A program made the translations under genes and the position numbers. From assembly GCF_036347135.1 (NCBI RefSeq), contig NZ_CP108938.1, forward strand, positions 6,944,001 to 7,008,000: a DNA stretch of 64,000 nucleotides, in the 5' to 3' direction. This document shows positions 7,122 through 15,178 of this stretch, piece by piece. Within the stretch, counting starts at the first letter, position 1. Every line of letters starts with the position of its first letter. This stretch comes from Streptomyces sp. NBC_00775 (GTDB lineage: Bacteria; Actinomycetota; Actinomycetes; Streptomycetales; Streptomycetaceae). The notes beneath the pieces are model-generated. The model did not search any database, was not told the DNA's origin, and saw nothing but the letters and a program-made list of their open reading frames with translations.

Positions 7122-8393
7122 TCAGCGTCCCGCGCCGAGCTCCATGTCCGCCGCACGCCGCTGCCGCGCCCCGGGCGCCGGGATCCGCCCGCCCGTCGGC
7201 CCTGTACGCAACCGTCGCCGCACGCCCCGTACGAGCGTGCCCGCCGTGAAGGACGCGCCGTGCACGAAGCGCATGGCGGGGCCGAAGCCGGAGGCCGTCA
7301 CCAGGCCCGCCATGAAGAGGCCCGGCACCGAGGACTCGAAGTACCGGCCGACTTCCGGTGAACCGTCGGCCACCGCCGCGAGGCTCCCGCGCAGTTCGTC
7401 GGAGAGCAGCCCGAGCCGCTCGCGCGTCGCCGTGAACCCGGTGGCCGCGATGACGTGTTCGGTCTCCAGGGACGTCGGCCGGCCGCCGCGGGTCACCGTC
7501 TCCAGCCGTACGGCGCCCCCCGACGCGTAGGCCGCCGCGACCTCATGACCCAGCATCAGCTCGACGACGGGCTCGACGCGGTCGCGCACCCACCACGCGC
7601 CCGCCGGACCCAGTGCCGTGGCCGCGATCCGGGCGCGGCTGGTCTCCGGGAGGCGATGGAAGAGGCCGGGGCGCTCGGCGTAGAACCAGTTGCGCCAGCC
7701 GCAGCCCAGGCCGCTGTGCGGGGAGCGGGCCGACTGCCACCAGGGGCGCTCCCAGGCAGGGGGCACGTCGTTCCAGTTCAGCTGGTCGGCGCGGGCCAGG
7801 ACCCGTACCCGCGTGCCCTGTTCGGCGAGCAGGGCCGCCGTCTCCAGCGCGGCCTGGCCGCCGCCGATCACCGTGACGTCGCGGCCCCGGAAGCGGGAGA
7901 GTTCGCCGTGGTGGCTGCTGTGCGAGACATACGCGGGGCCGAGGCCGCGCAGCGCGGCGGGCACCTCGACGAAGGGCATGACACCGACGGCCAGGGCGAC
8001 CGTGCGGGCGCGCAGGACCGCGCCGTCCTCGGTGGTCGCCTCGAAGCCGCCGGGGCAGCGCTGGACGCGGACGACGACGCGCTCGTCGACGTCCGGCACG
8101 GCGTTGCGGGCGAACCACAGGCCGTACGAGGCGAACATCTCGACCGGGATCGGCTCGCCGTGCCGCGCTTCCACACCCCGGCCCGCGCAGTACGTGTCGA
8201 GGCGCCAGCGGTTCTCGGGGTCGGAGAGGTTGGACGCCCACGGCTCCGACTTCAGGAACATGCCGCGGGGCATGTGGTCGCGCCAGGACGCCATGGGCCT
8301 GCCGAGGACACGCAGGCTCATCCCGGCCGCCGCGGCGTGGGACGCGATGGACAGGCCGTAGGGGCCGGCTCCCACCACCAGGAGGTCGTACAT
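7122..8393 (-). CDS. FAD-dependent NAD(P)-binding oxidoreductase
   Basis: The protein has 423 residues. The N-terminal dinucleotide-binding fold is VVGAGPYGLSIASHAAAAG. A second Rossmann motif, VIGGGQAALETAALLAEQG, is near residues 160-180, and IAATGFTATRERLG near residue 350 is typical of flavin monooxygenase or N-hydroxylase-like enzymes. The substrate is not identifiable. The ATG at 8393 shares one base with the stop of the upstream ATP-grasp gene (TGATG), so the two are translationally coupled and probably act in one pathway. A much longer reading frame upstream is a shadow of the ATP-grasp gene. Genomic position suggests a role in the polysaccharide or surface locus; that is inference. 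Confidence 0.85.
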   Translation of the reverse strand: MYDLLVVGAGPYGLSIASHAAAAGMSLRVLGRPMASWRDHMPRGMFLKSEPWASNLSDPENRWRLDTYCAGRGVEARHGEPIPVEMFASYGLWFARNAVPDVDERVVVRVQRCPGGFEATTEDGAVLRARTVALAVGVMPFVEVPAALRGLGPAYVSHSSHHGELSRFRGRDVTVIGGGQAALETAALLAEQGTRVRVLARADQLNWNDVPPAWERPWWQSARSPHSGLGCGWRNWFYAERPGLFHRLPETSRARIAATALGPAGAWWVRDRVEPVVELMLGHEVAAAYASGGAVRLETVTRGGRPTSLETEHVIAATGFTATRERLGLLSDELRGSLAAVADGSPEVGRYFESSVPGLFMAGLVTASGFGPAMRFVHGASFTAGTLVRGVRRRLRTGPTGGRIPAPGARQRRAADMELGAGR

Positions 8394-9853
8394 CAGCAGC
8401 TGCTCGCTTTCTCGTCGTCGGCCAGGGAATCGGTCAGGGAGATCGGCCCGCCGGGCGGTCGCACGAGCGGGGTGTCCGCCGTCGCGAGCGCCGTCGGCTG
8501 TGGCTCCGCGACCGGCGCGGGCACCAGTGCCTTCGTGCCCGCTGTCGGCTGTGGCTCCGCGACCGGCGCGGGCACCAGTGCCTTCGTGCCCGCTGTCGGC
8601 TGCGGCTCCGTGACCGGCGCGGGCACCAGTGCCTTCGTGTCCGCCGTCGTCCGCGGCTCCTTGTCCGGCTTGGGCAGCAACCGCCGTACGCGTTGCAGCA
8701 GGCGCAGCGCCACATGGCGGCACCACAGGCCCCACATCACGAGGCCGGGGGCGCGGTCGTCCGGGGCGTGCCAGGCCAGTTCGCGCTCCCCGGCGCGCGG
8801 CCGCAGCGCGCTGAGCGGGGCGTAGTTCTCCACCACGAACGCGCGGCCCGGCAGGGGTGCCGGGTCCGGCAGCGGACGGTGTGTCAGATCCAGGTGCAGG
8901 GCGCGTACGACGTCCAGGCCGGCGCCGTCCGCGAAGAGCCGGAACTGGGCGCCGGGGCGGGGGTTGAAGTCGAGCAGGTGGTAGCGGCCCGTCGTGTCGT
9001 CCCTGCGGAAGTCGAGGTCGAAGATGCCGCGGTAGCCGAGTTTCCCGATGAGCTGTTCGACGAGCGCCTGGAGCTGCGGGTTCGGCGTCCAGCGGCCGAC
9101 GGCGGTCAGTCCGGCGCCGCGCGGCCAGGCGCGCTGCTTGCGGCCCGGCCCGCCGCCGTGCAGCGCCCCGGACCGGTCGGCGTACCCGTGGAAGAACCAG
9201 TCGCGGTCGAGCCCGGGCGGCAGGAAGGCCTGGAGCAGCAGCCGGCTGCCCGCCTCCTCGGCGCGCAGATACAGCGACTGCGCCTCCTGCGCCGAGCGCA
9301 CCACCACCGTGCTGCGCAGCCCCGTCCCGGCGGGCACCAGCCAGGGGCGGCTCCACTTCGCCACCACCGGCAGCCCCAACTGCCAGGCCGCCGCGGCCGC
9401 CTGCGCCGGGCTCTCCGGGACCAGCGTCACCGGGTGCGGAATGCCCACGCTCTCGCAGACGGCGGCCAGTTCGGCCTTGTCGGCCACGCGCTCGGCGAGC
9501 GGGCCGGGCTGCTGCGGCAGCAGATAGCCGTGGGTGAGTTCCTCGCGCAGCCGGCTCACCGCCACGGCACTCGCGTCATCCATGGGGACCAGTACGGCGG
9601 GGCGGGAAACGCGGGCGGCCACTCGGCGCAATACGGCGATGATTTCCGCGGCGGATGAACCGGGCCGTGGCGGGGGATGCATCTCACAGACAAAACGCGA
9701 CCTGCGTACGGGACTTCCCTCGGAATCGGCGACGACATGCACCTCTACGCCCGCTCTCCCGAGTGAGCGTACGGCCCCCAGCGTTCCATGATGAAAGGGA
9801 TTCCGGTCGATCCGCAGGAGAACGGCGGGGACGCGGGTGTCGAGAAACGGCAC
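8393..9853 (-). CDS. ATP-grasp domain protein (carboxylate-amine ligase-like) with a repeat tail
   Basis: The 486-residue protein's first ~350 residues form an ATP-grasp enzyme: PVVAKWSRPW as a nucleotide-binding lysine strand, IFDLDFRRD and YHLLDFNPRPG as the metal-binding Asp/Asn-Arg region. Family members join a carboxylate to an amine or thiol through an acyl phosphate. The substrate is unknown. Residues from about 405 carry three copies of a 17-residue repeat (TKALVPAPVAEPQPTAG), proline-rich and probably disordered, then a tail ending DDEKASSC. It is the first gene of a two-gene leftward operon with the oxidoreductase and diverges from the GH26 gene. Confidence 0.85.
   Translation of the reverse strand: MPFLDTRVPAVLLRIDRNPFHHGTLGAVRSLGRAGVEVHVVADSEGSPVRRSRFVCEMHPPPRPGSSAAEIIAVLRRVAARVSRPAVLVPMDDASAVAVSRLREELTHGYLLPQQPGPLAERVADKAELAAVCESVGIPHPVTLVPESPAQAAAAAWQLGLPVVAKWSRPWLVPAGTGLRSTVVVRSAQEAQSLYLRAEEAGSRLLLQAFLPPGLDRDWFFHGYADRSGALHGGGPGRKQRAWPRGAGLTAVGRWTPNPQLQALVEQLIGKLGYRGIFDLDFRRDDTTGRYHLLDFNPRPGAQFRLFADGAGLDVVRALHLDLTHRPLPDPAPLPGRAFVVENYAPLSALRPRAGERELAWHAPDDRAPGLVMWGLWCRHVALRLLQRVRRLLPKPDKEPRTTADTKALVPAPVTEPQPTAGTKALVPAPVAEPQPTAGTKALVPAPVAEPQPTALATADTPLVRPPGGPISLTDSLADDEKASSC
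8493..8646. repeat. Tandem 51-bp repeat, three copies, in the ATP-grasp gene
   Basis: Units start at 8493, 8544 and 8595 with GTCGGCTG(T/C)GGCTCCG. They are in frame (51 bases, 17 codons) and nearly identical, implying recent expansion and possible copy-number variation between strains. Confidence 0.9.
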
Positions 9854-10041
9854 GGACAGTTTCCTCCGGATCGGTCACCCGTGCGGGTGAACATCACACT
9901 CGAAGGCCGAAGCCTCGGTTGGCGGAATGGGTATTCATATGACTGAGTGTCAGTAGTCGGAATGGATATCGGAGCATCAAGCACGTCGAGTGCGCCGGGT
10001 GTATCGAGCACAACAGAGCAATAAAGCGGAGAGGAGCAGGC

Positions 10042-11406
10042 ATGGCCCCACAGCAGCAACGGCCCCGGAGCAGACGGCTGGCGAGCGTCGCGGCCGGCAT
10101 CGTCGCGTCGGTCGCCCTTGCGTCGGGTCCGGGATACGCCGTGGGTGCCGGGGTGGTGCGGGTCGCCGATCCTCCGGCGCCGACACCGACGTCGGTGACG
10201 CCGCCGGCCGCCTCCTCGACCACCGACGTCGTGGCACCGCCCGCGCCGGCCGTCACACCGCCGGCCGTCACACCGACCGCCGTGACGCCAACCGCCGTGA
10301 CGCCGACCGCCGTGACCCCGGCCCTCACACCGCCCGCCACGCCCACGCAGACCACGGCGCCCGCGGCCGAGCAGAAGCCCACCGCGGAAGCCCCTGCCAT
10401 CGGCGCCTACCTCGACTTCGGCCCCAGCGGTATCGCCCGGATGGAGGAGCTCAGCAACTGGCTGGGCGGCGCCGAGCTGCGGGTCGGGCACACGTATCTG
10501 CCGGGCGACCGCTGGAGCAACATCGAGGGCGCGCCCGGATTCCTCGACGCCTGGGCGGACTGGCGGGAGGAGCAGGACGACCGGATGCTCGTCCTCAACG
10601 TGCCGATGCTGGAGCGCAACGAGGAGCACGTCTCCGACGCCGAGGTGAGCCTTCTGCTGCGCGAGGGCGCGGCCGGACTGTTCGACCACCATTTCCGCGC
10701 GCTCGCCGAGCGGCTGGTCGAGCTGAAGGCGCAGGACACCGTCATCGTGCTCGGCTGGGAAATGAACGGCATTACGTACACCCATCGCTGCGGTCCCGAC
10801 CCGGAGGCCTGGAAGAAGTACTGGAACAGAATCGTCACCACCATGCGGGCGGTGCCGGGACAGAAATTCCGGTTCGACTTCGCCCCGAACCGCGGCAAGG
10901 ACGCCATTCCCTGGACGCAGTGCTATCCCGGGGACGACACGGTCGACATCGTCGGCATGGACTCGTACGATCAGCCGACGGGACTGTCATTCGACGAGCA
11001 GGTGAAAGAGCCGTTCGGGCTTCAGCAGCAGGTGGACTTCGCGAAATCCCACGGCAAGCCCATTTCCTATCCTGAATGGGGGCTCTTCCGCAACGGCGAC
11101 AACGCGGTGTACATGAAGCGCATGCTCGCGTGGATGGACGAGCACAAGCCGCTGTACAACTCGCTCACCGATTACTGCCCGCACGGTGTGTGGCAGTGCG
11201 GGCAGAACCCGAAGGCGTCCGAGGTGTATCGCGAGGCGCTCTTCGGCCACACCGACCAGACATCCGACCCCACACCCGAGCCGACCGTTCCGCTCACGCC
11301 GGTGCACCCGCCCAACTGCTCGCCGCTGGACCTGGGCGACTGGGTCGAGTACTGGCTCGGCGGGAAGCTGTGCCTGCGCCTCGACTGGTGGTCGCGCACC
11401 CGGTGA
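10042..11406 (+). CDS. Secreted glycoside hydrolase, GH26-like
   Basis: The protein has 454 residues. A signal peptide (RRLASVAAGIVASVALASG) leads into a Pro/Thr/Val-rich linker with TPTAVTPTAVTPTAV repeats, then a GH26-type (beta/alpha)8 domain from about residue 120. The expected acid/base Glu sits in LGWEMNG (about residue 239) and the nucleophile Glu in YPEWGLF (about 345). GH26 enzymes act on beta-mannans and related glucans. Lying beside the polysaccharide operon, this one may trim or release the locus's own polymer rather than scavenge plant mannan; that is inference. The C-terminal region (PPNCSPLDLGDWVEYWLGG) is unassigned. The gene is convergent with the biosynthetic operon. Confidence 0.85.
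   Translation: MAPQQQRPRSRRLASVAAGIVASVALASGPGYAVGAGVVRVADPPAPTPTSVTPPAASSTTDVVAPPAPAVTPPAVTPTAVTPTAVTPTAVTPALTPPATPTQTTAPAAEQKPTAEAPAIGAYLDFGPSGIARMEELSNWLGGAELRVGHTYLPGDRWSNIEGAPGFLDAWADWREEQDDRMLVLNVPMLERNEEHVSDAEVSLLLREGAAGLFDHHFRALAERLVELKAQDTVIVLGWEMNGITYTHRCGPDPEAWKKYWNRIVTTMRAVPGQKFRFDFAPNRGKDAIPWTQCYPGDDTVDIVGMDSYDQPTGLSFDEQVKEPFGLQQQVDFAKSHGKPISYPEWGLFRNGDNAVYMKRMLAWMDEHKPLYNSLTDYCPHGVWQCGQNPKASEVYREALFGHTDQTSDPTPEPTVPLTPVHPPNCSPLDLGDWVEYWLGGKLCLRLDWWSRTR
10252..10320. repeat. Short tandem repeats encoding the GH26 linker
   Basis: A 15-base unit (CCGACCGCCGTGACG, Pro-Thr-Ala-Val-Thr) is repeated three times at 10273-10317, with related Pro-Ala-Val-Thr units before it. Confidence 0.75.
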
Positions 11407-11428
11407 GACCGGGCGAGCGGCAGGTCGT

Positions 11429-12568
11429 TCAGGGCCTGCCGCCACCGCGCTCCCTCCAACGGTGCACCAGCTCCTTGCCCCGGCGCCGCGCGGCGACGTC
11501 GCAGACGACCGCCGACATCAGCGGCGCGGTGCGGCGCCGGGCGAGGAGCAGCCGCTGGTTGACGACGGACTCCGGGCGCCAGTGGTGCTTGTACGGCTCG
11601 TCGCCGCGCAGCAGGCTCAGCGCCCCGCGTCCGCCCGCCTCGGTGTGCTGGGCGCAGGCGTTGAGCAGCATCACCGCCACATCCGCCTTGCGTTCGCGCA
11701 GCCGCGGATGGGCGCCGTACAGATAGCCGCCCGCCACGCTCCGCGACAGCAGGGTGAGGTCCACGGCCATCACAGTGTCGTCGAGCCGGAACTCGGTGAC
11801 GACCGCGTCCCCGGAGCGCACCATCGGGCCCACCGACCGGACCAGATGCTCGGAGAACCGGTCCTGGAGGTGCTCCGACGTCACCTTGCGGCCCTCCCAC
11901 TGCAATTGGTGCAGCTCCAGCAGCCGCCGCAGCGCCGCGTCCACCTCGTCGGGGCGCACGGCGCGCTGCTCGACCCCCAGCGCGGTGAGCTTGCGCAGCT
12001 TGGCCCGTACGCGCTGGGCCTTCGCCGACGGGAGCCGGCCCACCAGTTCGTCCATCGAGGTGGCGGGCAGCTCCAGGCAGAGCGAGTCCCGCACCCGGCG
12101 GCGGGGCCCGCGCCAGCGCTCGTAGATCCGCTCCACCGCACCGCCGGGCCGCACCTCACGGAAGTCGATCAGCGCGGTGCGGGCGGCCCGCGACAGCCCC
12201 TCGGTGAGCGTCGCCGCCGCCCGGTCGGTGTGCTCGTCGTCGATGAGTACGTCCCCGTAGTCGGAGATCGCCCCGCCGAGCGGGACCAGCGCGGGCAGCG
12301 GCCGGCGGACGCGCATCAGCGGCGCGACCGCCCGGAGTTCACCGCCGTCGCGCACGACCACCAGGCGCAGCCGCCCGGGGGTGCCGTACGAGAGCCACCA
12401 GGAGTGCAGCCAGGCGTGGCTCTGGAACGGGGTGGCCGCACCGCACCGCCGGTACAGGCGGCCCCAGGCCGGGCCCAGCTCGGCGAACTCGCGTTCGTCG
12501 GTGCAGAGCTCGGCCCGCAGCGTCCTGCCGGACTCGGTGCCGATGTCGGCCCGCAGAGTGCCGCTCAC
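11429..12568 (-). CDS. GNAT/FemAB-like acyltransferase of the polysaccharide operon
   Basis: The protein has 379 residues and starts at a GTG overlapping the stop of the upstream Wzz-like gene (GTGA). It has the two-lobed GNAT layout seen in FemAB and CelD/BcsL-like proteins: TPFQSHAWLHSWWLSYG near the N-terminus, an arginine-rich SAKAQRVRAKLRK helix mid-way, GGYLYGAHPRLRERKADVAVMLLNACAQ and SLLRGDEPYKHHW near the end. Such proteins are common in exopolysaccharide clusters and probably transfer an acyl or aminoacyl group to the glycan. The donor is not predictable. It is the last gene of the leftward operon. Confidence 0.8.
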   Translation of the reverse strand: MSGTLRADIGTESGRTLRAELCTDEREFAELGPAWGRLYRRCGAATPFQSHAWLHSWWLSYGTPGRLRLVVVRDGGELRAVAPLMRVRRPLPALVPLGGAISDYGDVLIDDEHTDRAAATLTEGLSRAARTALIDFREVRPGGAVERIYERWRGPRRRVRDSLCLELPATSMDELVGRLPSAKAQRVRAKLRKLTALGVEQRAVRPDEVDAALRRLLELHQLQWEGRKVTSEHLQDRFSEHLVRSVGPMVRSGDAVVTEFRLDDTVMAVDLTLLSRSVAGGYLYGAHPRLRERKADVAVMLLNACAQHTEAGGRGALSLLRGDEPYKHHWRPESVVNQRLLLARRRTAPLMSAVVCDVAARRRGKELVHRWRERGGGRP

Positions 12569-13224
12569 AGTTGCCCGTGCACATCGGCGGCGGGGGCCGG
12601 GCTCGGCACGGAGGCCGGGCGCGCAGGGTCCGTGGTCCGCCGGGGGCGCACGAGCAGCACCAGCCCGCCGAGCAGTCCGCCCGCGCTGGCGCCCACCAGG
12701 CCCGTCACCTTCTTCGGGGGCGAGGACGGTGCGGTCGGCTTCACCGCGCGGGAGAACGGGACGAGTTCGACGTGGGTGGTGCCCTGGCTGTCGTTCGCGT
12801 GCCGGGTCAGCGAGCGTGAGACGGCGTTGGCCATGTCGGCGGCGATGCCCGGGTGTGCGGAAGTGGCCGAGACGGCGACCATCGGGGCGTCGGGCGAGGT
12901 CGCGGTCTGCACGCTCCGCTGGAGCGTCTTCACCGGCACTCCGGCCCACACCTGCGCGTCCCCGAGCACGGCGAGCTCCGTGGCGACACGGCCGTACGCC
13001 TGGGCGAAGCCGAGCGCGGCCGCCGGGTCCCCCTTCTCGGTCGGTACGGCGATGACGTAACTGGTGGCGGTGTACGTCGGGGTCTTCACCACGCCGTACG
13101 CGCCGCCGAGCAGTCCGCCGAGCACGGTGCCGGCGGCGAGCACGGACCACGGCACCAGGGTCTTCTTCGCGCGGGCGAAGCCCGTTCCCGTCGGGCGTTG
13201 GCCTCTGTTGGGGTTTTCGGTCAT
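12565..13224 (-). CDS. Wzz-like polysaccharide chain-length protein
   Basis: The 219-residue membrane protein has two transmembrane segments: VPWSVLAAGTVLGGLLGGAYGVV near the N-terminus and KKVTGLVGASAGGLLGGLVLLVRP before a short cytoplasmic tail. The loop between them begins with YTATSYVIAVP, the usual Wzz entry strand. No Walker-type kinase domain follows, so it resembles Wzz or CapA adaptors without a kinase. It should control chain length together with the Wzy-like polymerase. The ATG at 13224 has GGGAG ten bases before it; the TTG two codons upstream is the alternative. The stop overlaps the next gene's GTG. Confidence 0.82.
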   Translation of the reverse strand: MTENPNRGQRPTGTGFARAKKTLVPWSVLAAGTVLGGLLGGAYGVVKTPTYTATSYVIAVPTEKGDPAAALGFAQAYGRVATELAVLGDAQVWAGVPVKTLQRSVQTATSPDAPMVAVSATSAHPGIAADMANAVSRSLTRHANDSQGTTHVELVPFSRAVKPTAPSSPPKKVTGLVGASAGGLLGGLVLLVRPRRTTDPARPASVPSPAPAADVHGQL

Positions 13225-13241
13225 GAGCAACTCACTCCCAG

Positions 13242-14354
13242 TCAGGTGCAGGAGACAGCGGCCGCGTACACGTCCATGAGCTGTGCGGCGCTGCGCGTGA
13301 TGCAGTAGTGGTGGGCGGCGTGCGGTACCGAGCGGGGCGCGGGGCCCTGCGCGCGGGTTCCGGCCAGGGCGTGGGCGAACGAGTCCGCGCCGCCCTGGAC
13401 ACGGCGGGCCCCGCGGGCGGCGCCCGGGGGCAGGTCCTCGACGGCCGGGCAGGAGACGTACAGCACCGGCAGTCCGGCCGCCATCGCCTCCACGACGGCC
13501 AGCCCGAACGCCTCCTCGGCGCTGGGCGAGGCGAGGACGTCCATGGCGGCTATCAGCGATGGCAGATCGGCCCCGGGGAAGCCGCCGGTGGGGCGCTCAC
13601 CGGTGAACAGCACCCGGTCCGCGACCCCGGAGTGCTGCGCGGCCCGCCGCAGCACGCTCTCCTCGTCGCCGCCGCCGACCAGCAACAGCCAGTAGTCGCC
13701 GGGCAGCCCGGCCAGCGCGCGGATCAGGACGTCGAACCGTTTGCCCGCCGTGAGCCTGCCGATGCCTCCGACGACGTAGGCGCCTTCCGGCAGTCCGAGC
13801 CGGCGGCGGGTGCGTTCGCGCAGCAGCGGGTCGAAGCGGAAGCGGGCCACGTCGATGCCGTTGGGCACGATCTCGATGCGGGGTCCGGGCACGCCCCAGC
13901 GGCGCAGCCGGTCGGCGACGGTCGGCGAGACGGCGACGGTGGACCGGCCCAGGCGCTCACTGGCCAGGTACAGTGCACGGACGCCCGCGCTCAGCCTGCG
14001 CCCCTCCATCTGCGAGTCGCCGAGCGAGTGTTCGGTCGCCACGACGGCCTTCACCCCGGCGAGACGCGCGGCGAGCCGCCCGTACACGCAGGCCCGGTAG
14101 AGGTGGGTGTGCACGAGGTCGTACCGGCCGGCGCGGATCACCTTCACCAGACGGGGGAGGGCGGCGACGTCGCGGTTCCCGGCCATGCCGAGGTGGATGA
14201 CGCGTACGCCGTCGTCGGTGAGCCCGTCGGCGACCGCGCCCGGGTTGGTGAGCGTCACCACGTCGCAGTCGACCGGCAGGTGCCTTAGCAGCAGCCGCAA
14301 CTGCTGCTCCGCGCCGCCGACGCCGAGGCCGGTGATGATGTGCAGGGCCTTCAT
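13242..14354 (-). CDS. Glycosyltransferase, GT4 family
   Basis: The 370-residue GT-B glycosyltransferase has N-terminal ITGLGVGGAEQQLRLLL (glycine-rich loop), VHTHLYRACVYGRLAAR, the central VPNGIDVARF strand, GRLTAGKRFDVLIRAL and the EX7E-like donor site SAEEAFGLAVVEAMAAGLPV. It likely adds one sugar of the repeat unit on the cytoplasmic face. Its ATG overlaps the deacetylase stop by one base (TGATG), so the two are coupled. Donor and acceptor sugars are unknown. Confidence 0.9.
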   Translation of the reverse strand: MKALHIITGLGVGGAEQQLRLLLRHLPVDCDVVTLTNPGAVADGLTDDGVRVIHLGMAGNRDVAALPRLVKVIRAGRYDLVHTHLYRACVYGRLAARLAGVKAVVATEHSLGDSQMEGRRLSAGVRALYLASERLGRSTVAVSPTVADRLRRWGVPGPRIEIVPNGIDVARFRFDPLLRERTRRRLGLPEGAYVVGGIGRLTAGKRFDVLIRALAGLPGDYWLLLVGGGDEESVLRRAAQHSGVADRVLFTGERPTGGFPGADLPSLIAAMDVLASPSAEEAFGLAVVEAMAAGLPVLYVSCPAVEDLPPGAARGARRVQGGADSFAHALAGTRAQGPAPRSVPHAAHHYCITRSAAQLMDVYAAAVSCT

Positions 14355-15178
14355 CAGACCCCCTCGACCGGGCGCCGGCGCACGCGGTGCAGCCGGTGCT
14401 TCAGCAGCAGGCGTACGGCGGTGTCGTTCTCGCCGATGTGGACGCGGGGCAGGGCGTGCGGGCCGGTCAGCGGGCCGGGGTCGATCGCGCAGGCGTACGT
14501 GTATCCGGCGCCGCGTACGGCGTCGACGACCCGGGGGTCGATGGTCCCGTACGGGTAGCAGAAGCCGTCGACGTGAGCACCGATCAACTCCGAGAGCACC
14601 GCTCTGCTTTCGGCGACCTCGGCGTGCAGGAGCGCGTCGTCGGCCTGTGTCAGATCGACATGGGTGAGTCCGTGCGAGCCGACCTCGATGCCCTCGGAGG
14701 CGGCGGCGAGCCGGATGCCCTGCTTGCTCAGCAGCGGCTTGCGGGGGCCGAGCGGATCCCAGGCGTTGTCGCCGCCCATCCGTCCGGGCAGGACGAAGAG
14801 GGTGGCGCCGCAGTCGTGGCGGTGCAGCAGGGGAAGGGCGGACTCGATGAAGTCGGCGTACCCGTCGTCGAAGGTGAGACCCACCAGGCCCTGTCCCCGG
14901 CCGCGGGCGCGGGCGGCGAGCAGATCGGCCATGCTCACCCCGCGCAGACCGCGCCGCCGGAGCCACCCGAGCTGCTGGTCGAGGCGGTCCGGGGAGACCG
15001 TGATGCGGTACGGGTCGTCGGAGCAGTCGCCGACGGAGTGGTACATGGCCACCCAGGGGGGCGGATGGACCGCGTGTCTCGGGGTGCGTCTGGTGCCTGT
15101 GGTGCCGGTGGTGTCGCGAGGGCTGTCGGACCCGAGGGATCCGTTGGACCTGTTGGTGTTGTCAGCGGAAACGGACAT
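14354..15178 (-). CDS. Polysaccharide deacetylase (NodB homology)
   Basis: This 274-residue CE4-type enzyme has the metal-binding Asp in TFDDGYADF, the HxxxH-like histidines in GSHGLTHVDL and the CYPYGTIDP motif. CE4 enzymes remove N- or O-acetyl groups from glycans. No signal peptide or membrane anchor is evident; the N-terminus is a Ser/Thr/Gly-rich stretch, which is unusual for an enzyme expected to act on exported polymer. The start overlaps the flippase stop by 17 bases; the stop overlaps the next glycosyltransferase start. Confidence 0.88.
   Translation of the reverse strand: MSVSADNTNRSNGSLGSDSPRDTTGTTGTRRTPRHAVHPPPWVAMYHSVGDCSDDPYRITVSPDRLDQQLGWLRRRGLRGVSMADLLAARARGRGQGLVGLTFDDGYADFIESALPLLHRHDCGATLFVLPGRMGGDNAWDPLGPRKPLLSKQGIRLAAASEGIEVGSHGLTHVDLTQADDALLHAEVAESRAVLSELIGAHVDGFCYPYGTIDPRVVDAVRGAGYTYACAIDPGPLTGPHALPRVHIGENDTAVRLLLKHRLHRVRRRPVEGV

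Noticed and set aside
8394..9356. Extended N-terminus of the oxidoreductase as one 744-residue protein
   Set aside because: The extension is the out-of-frame shadow of the ATP-grasp gene; TGATG coupling at 8393 marks the real start.
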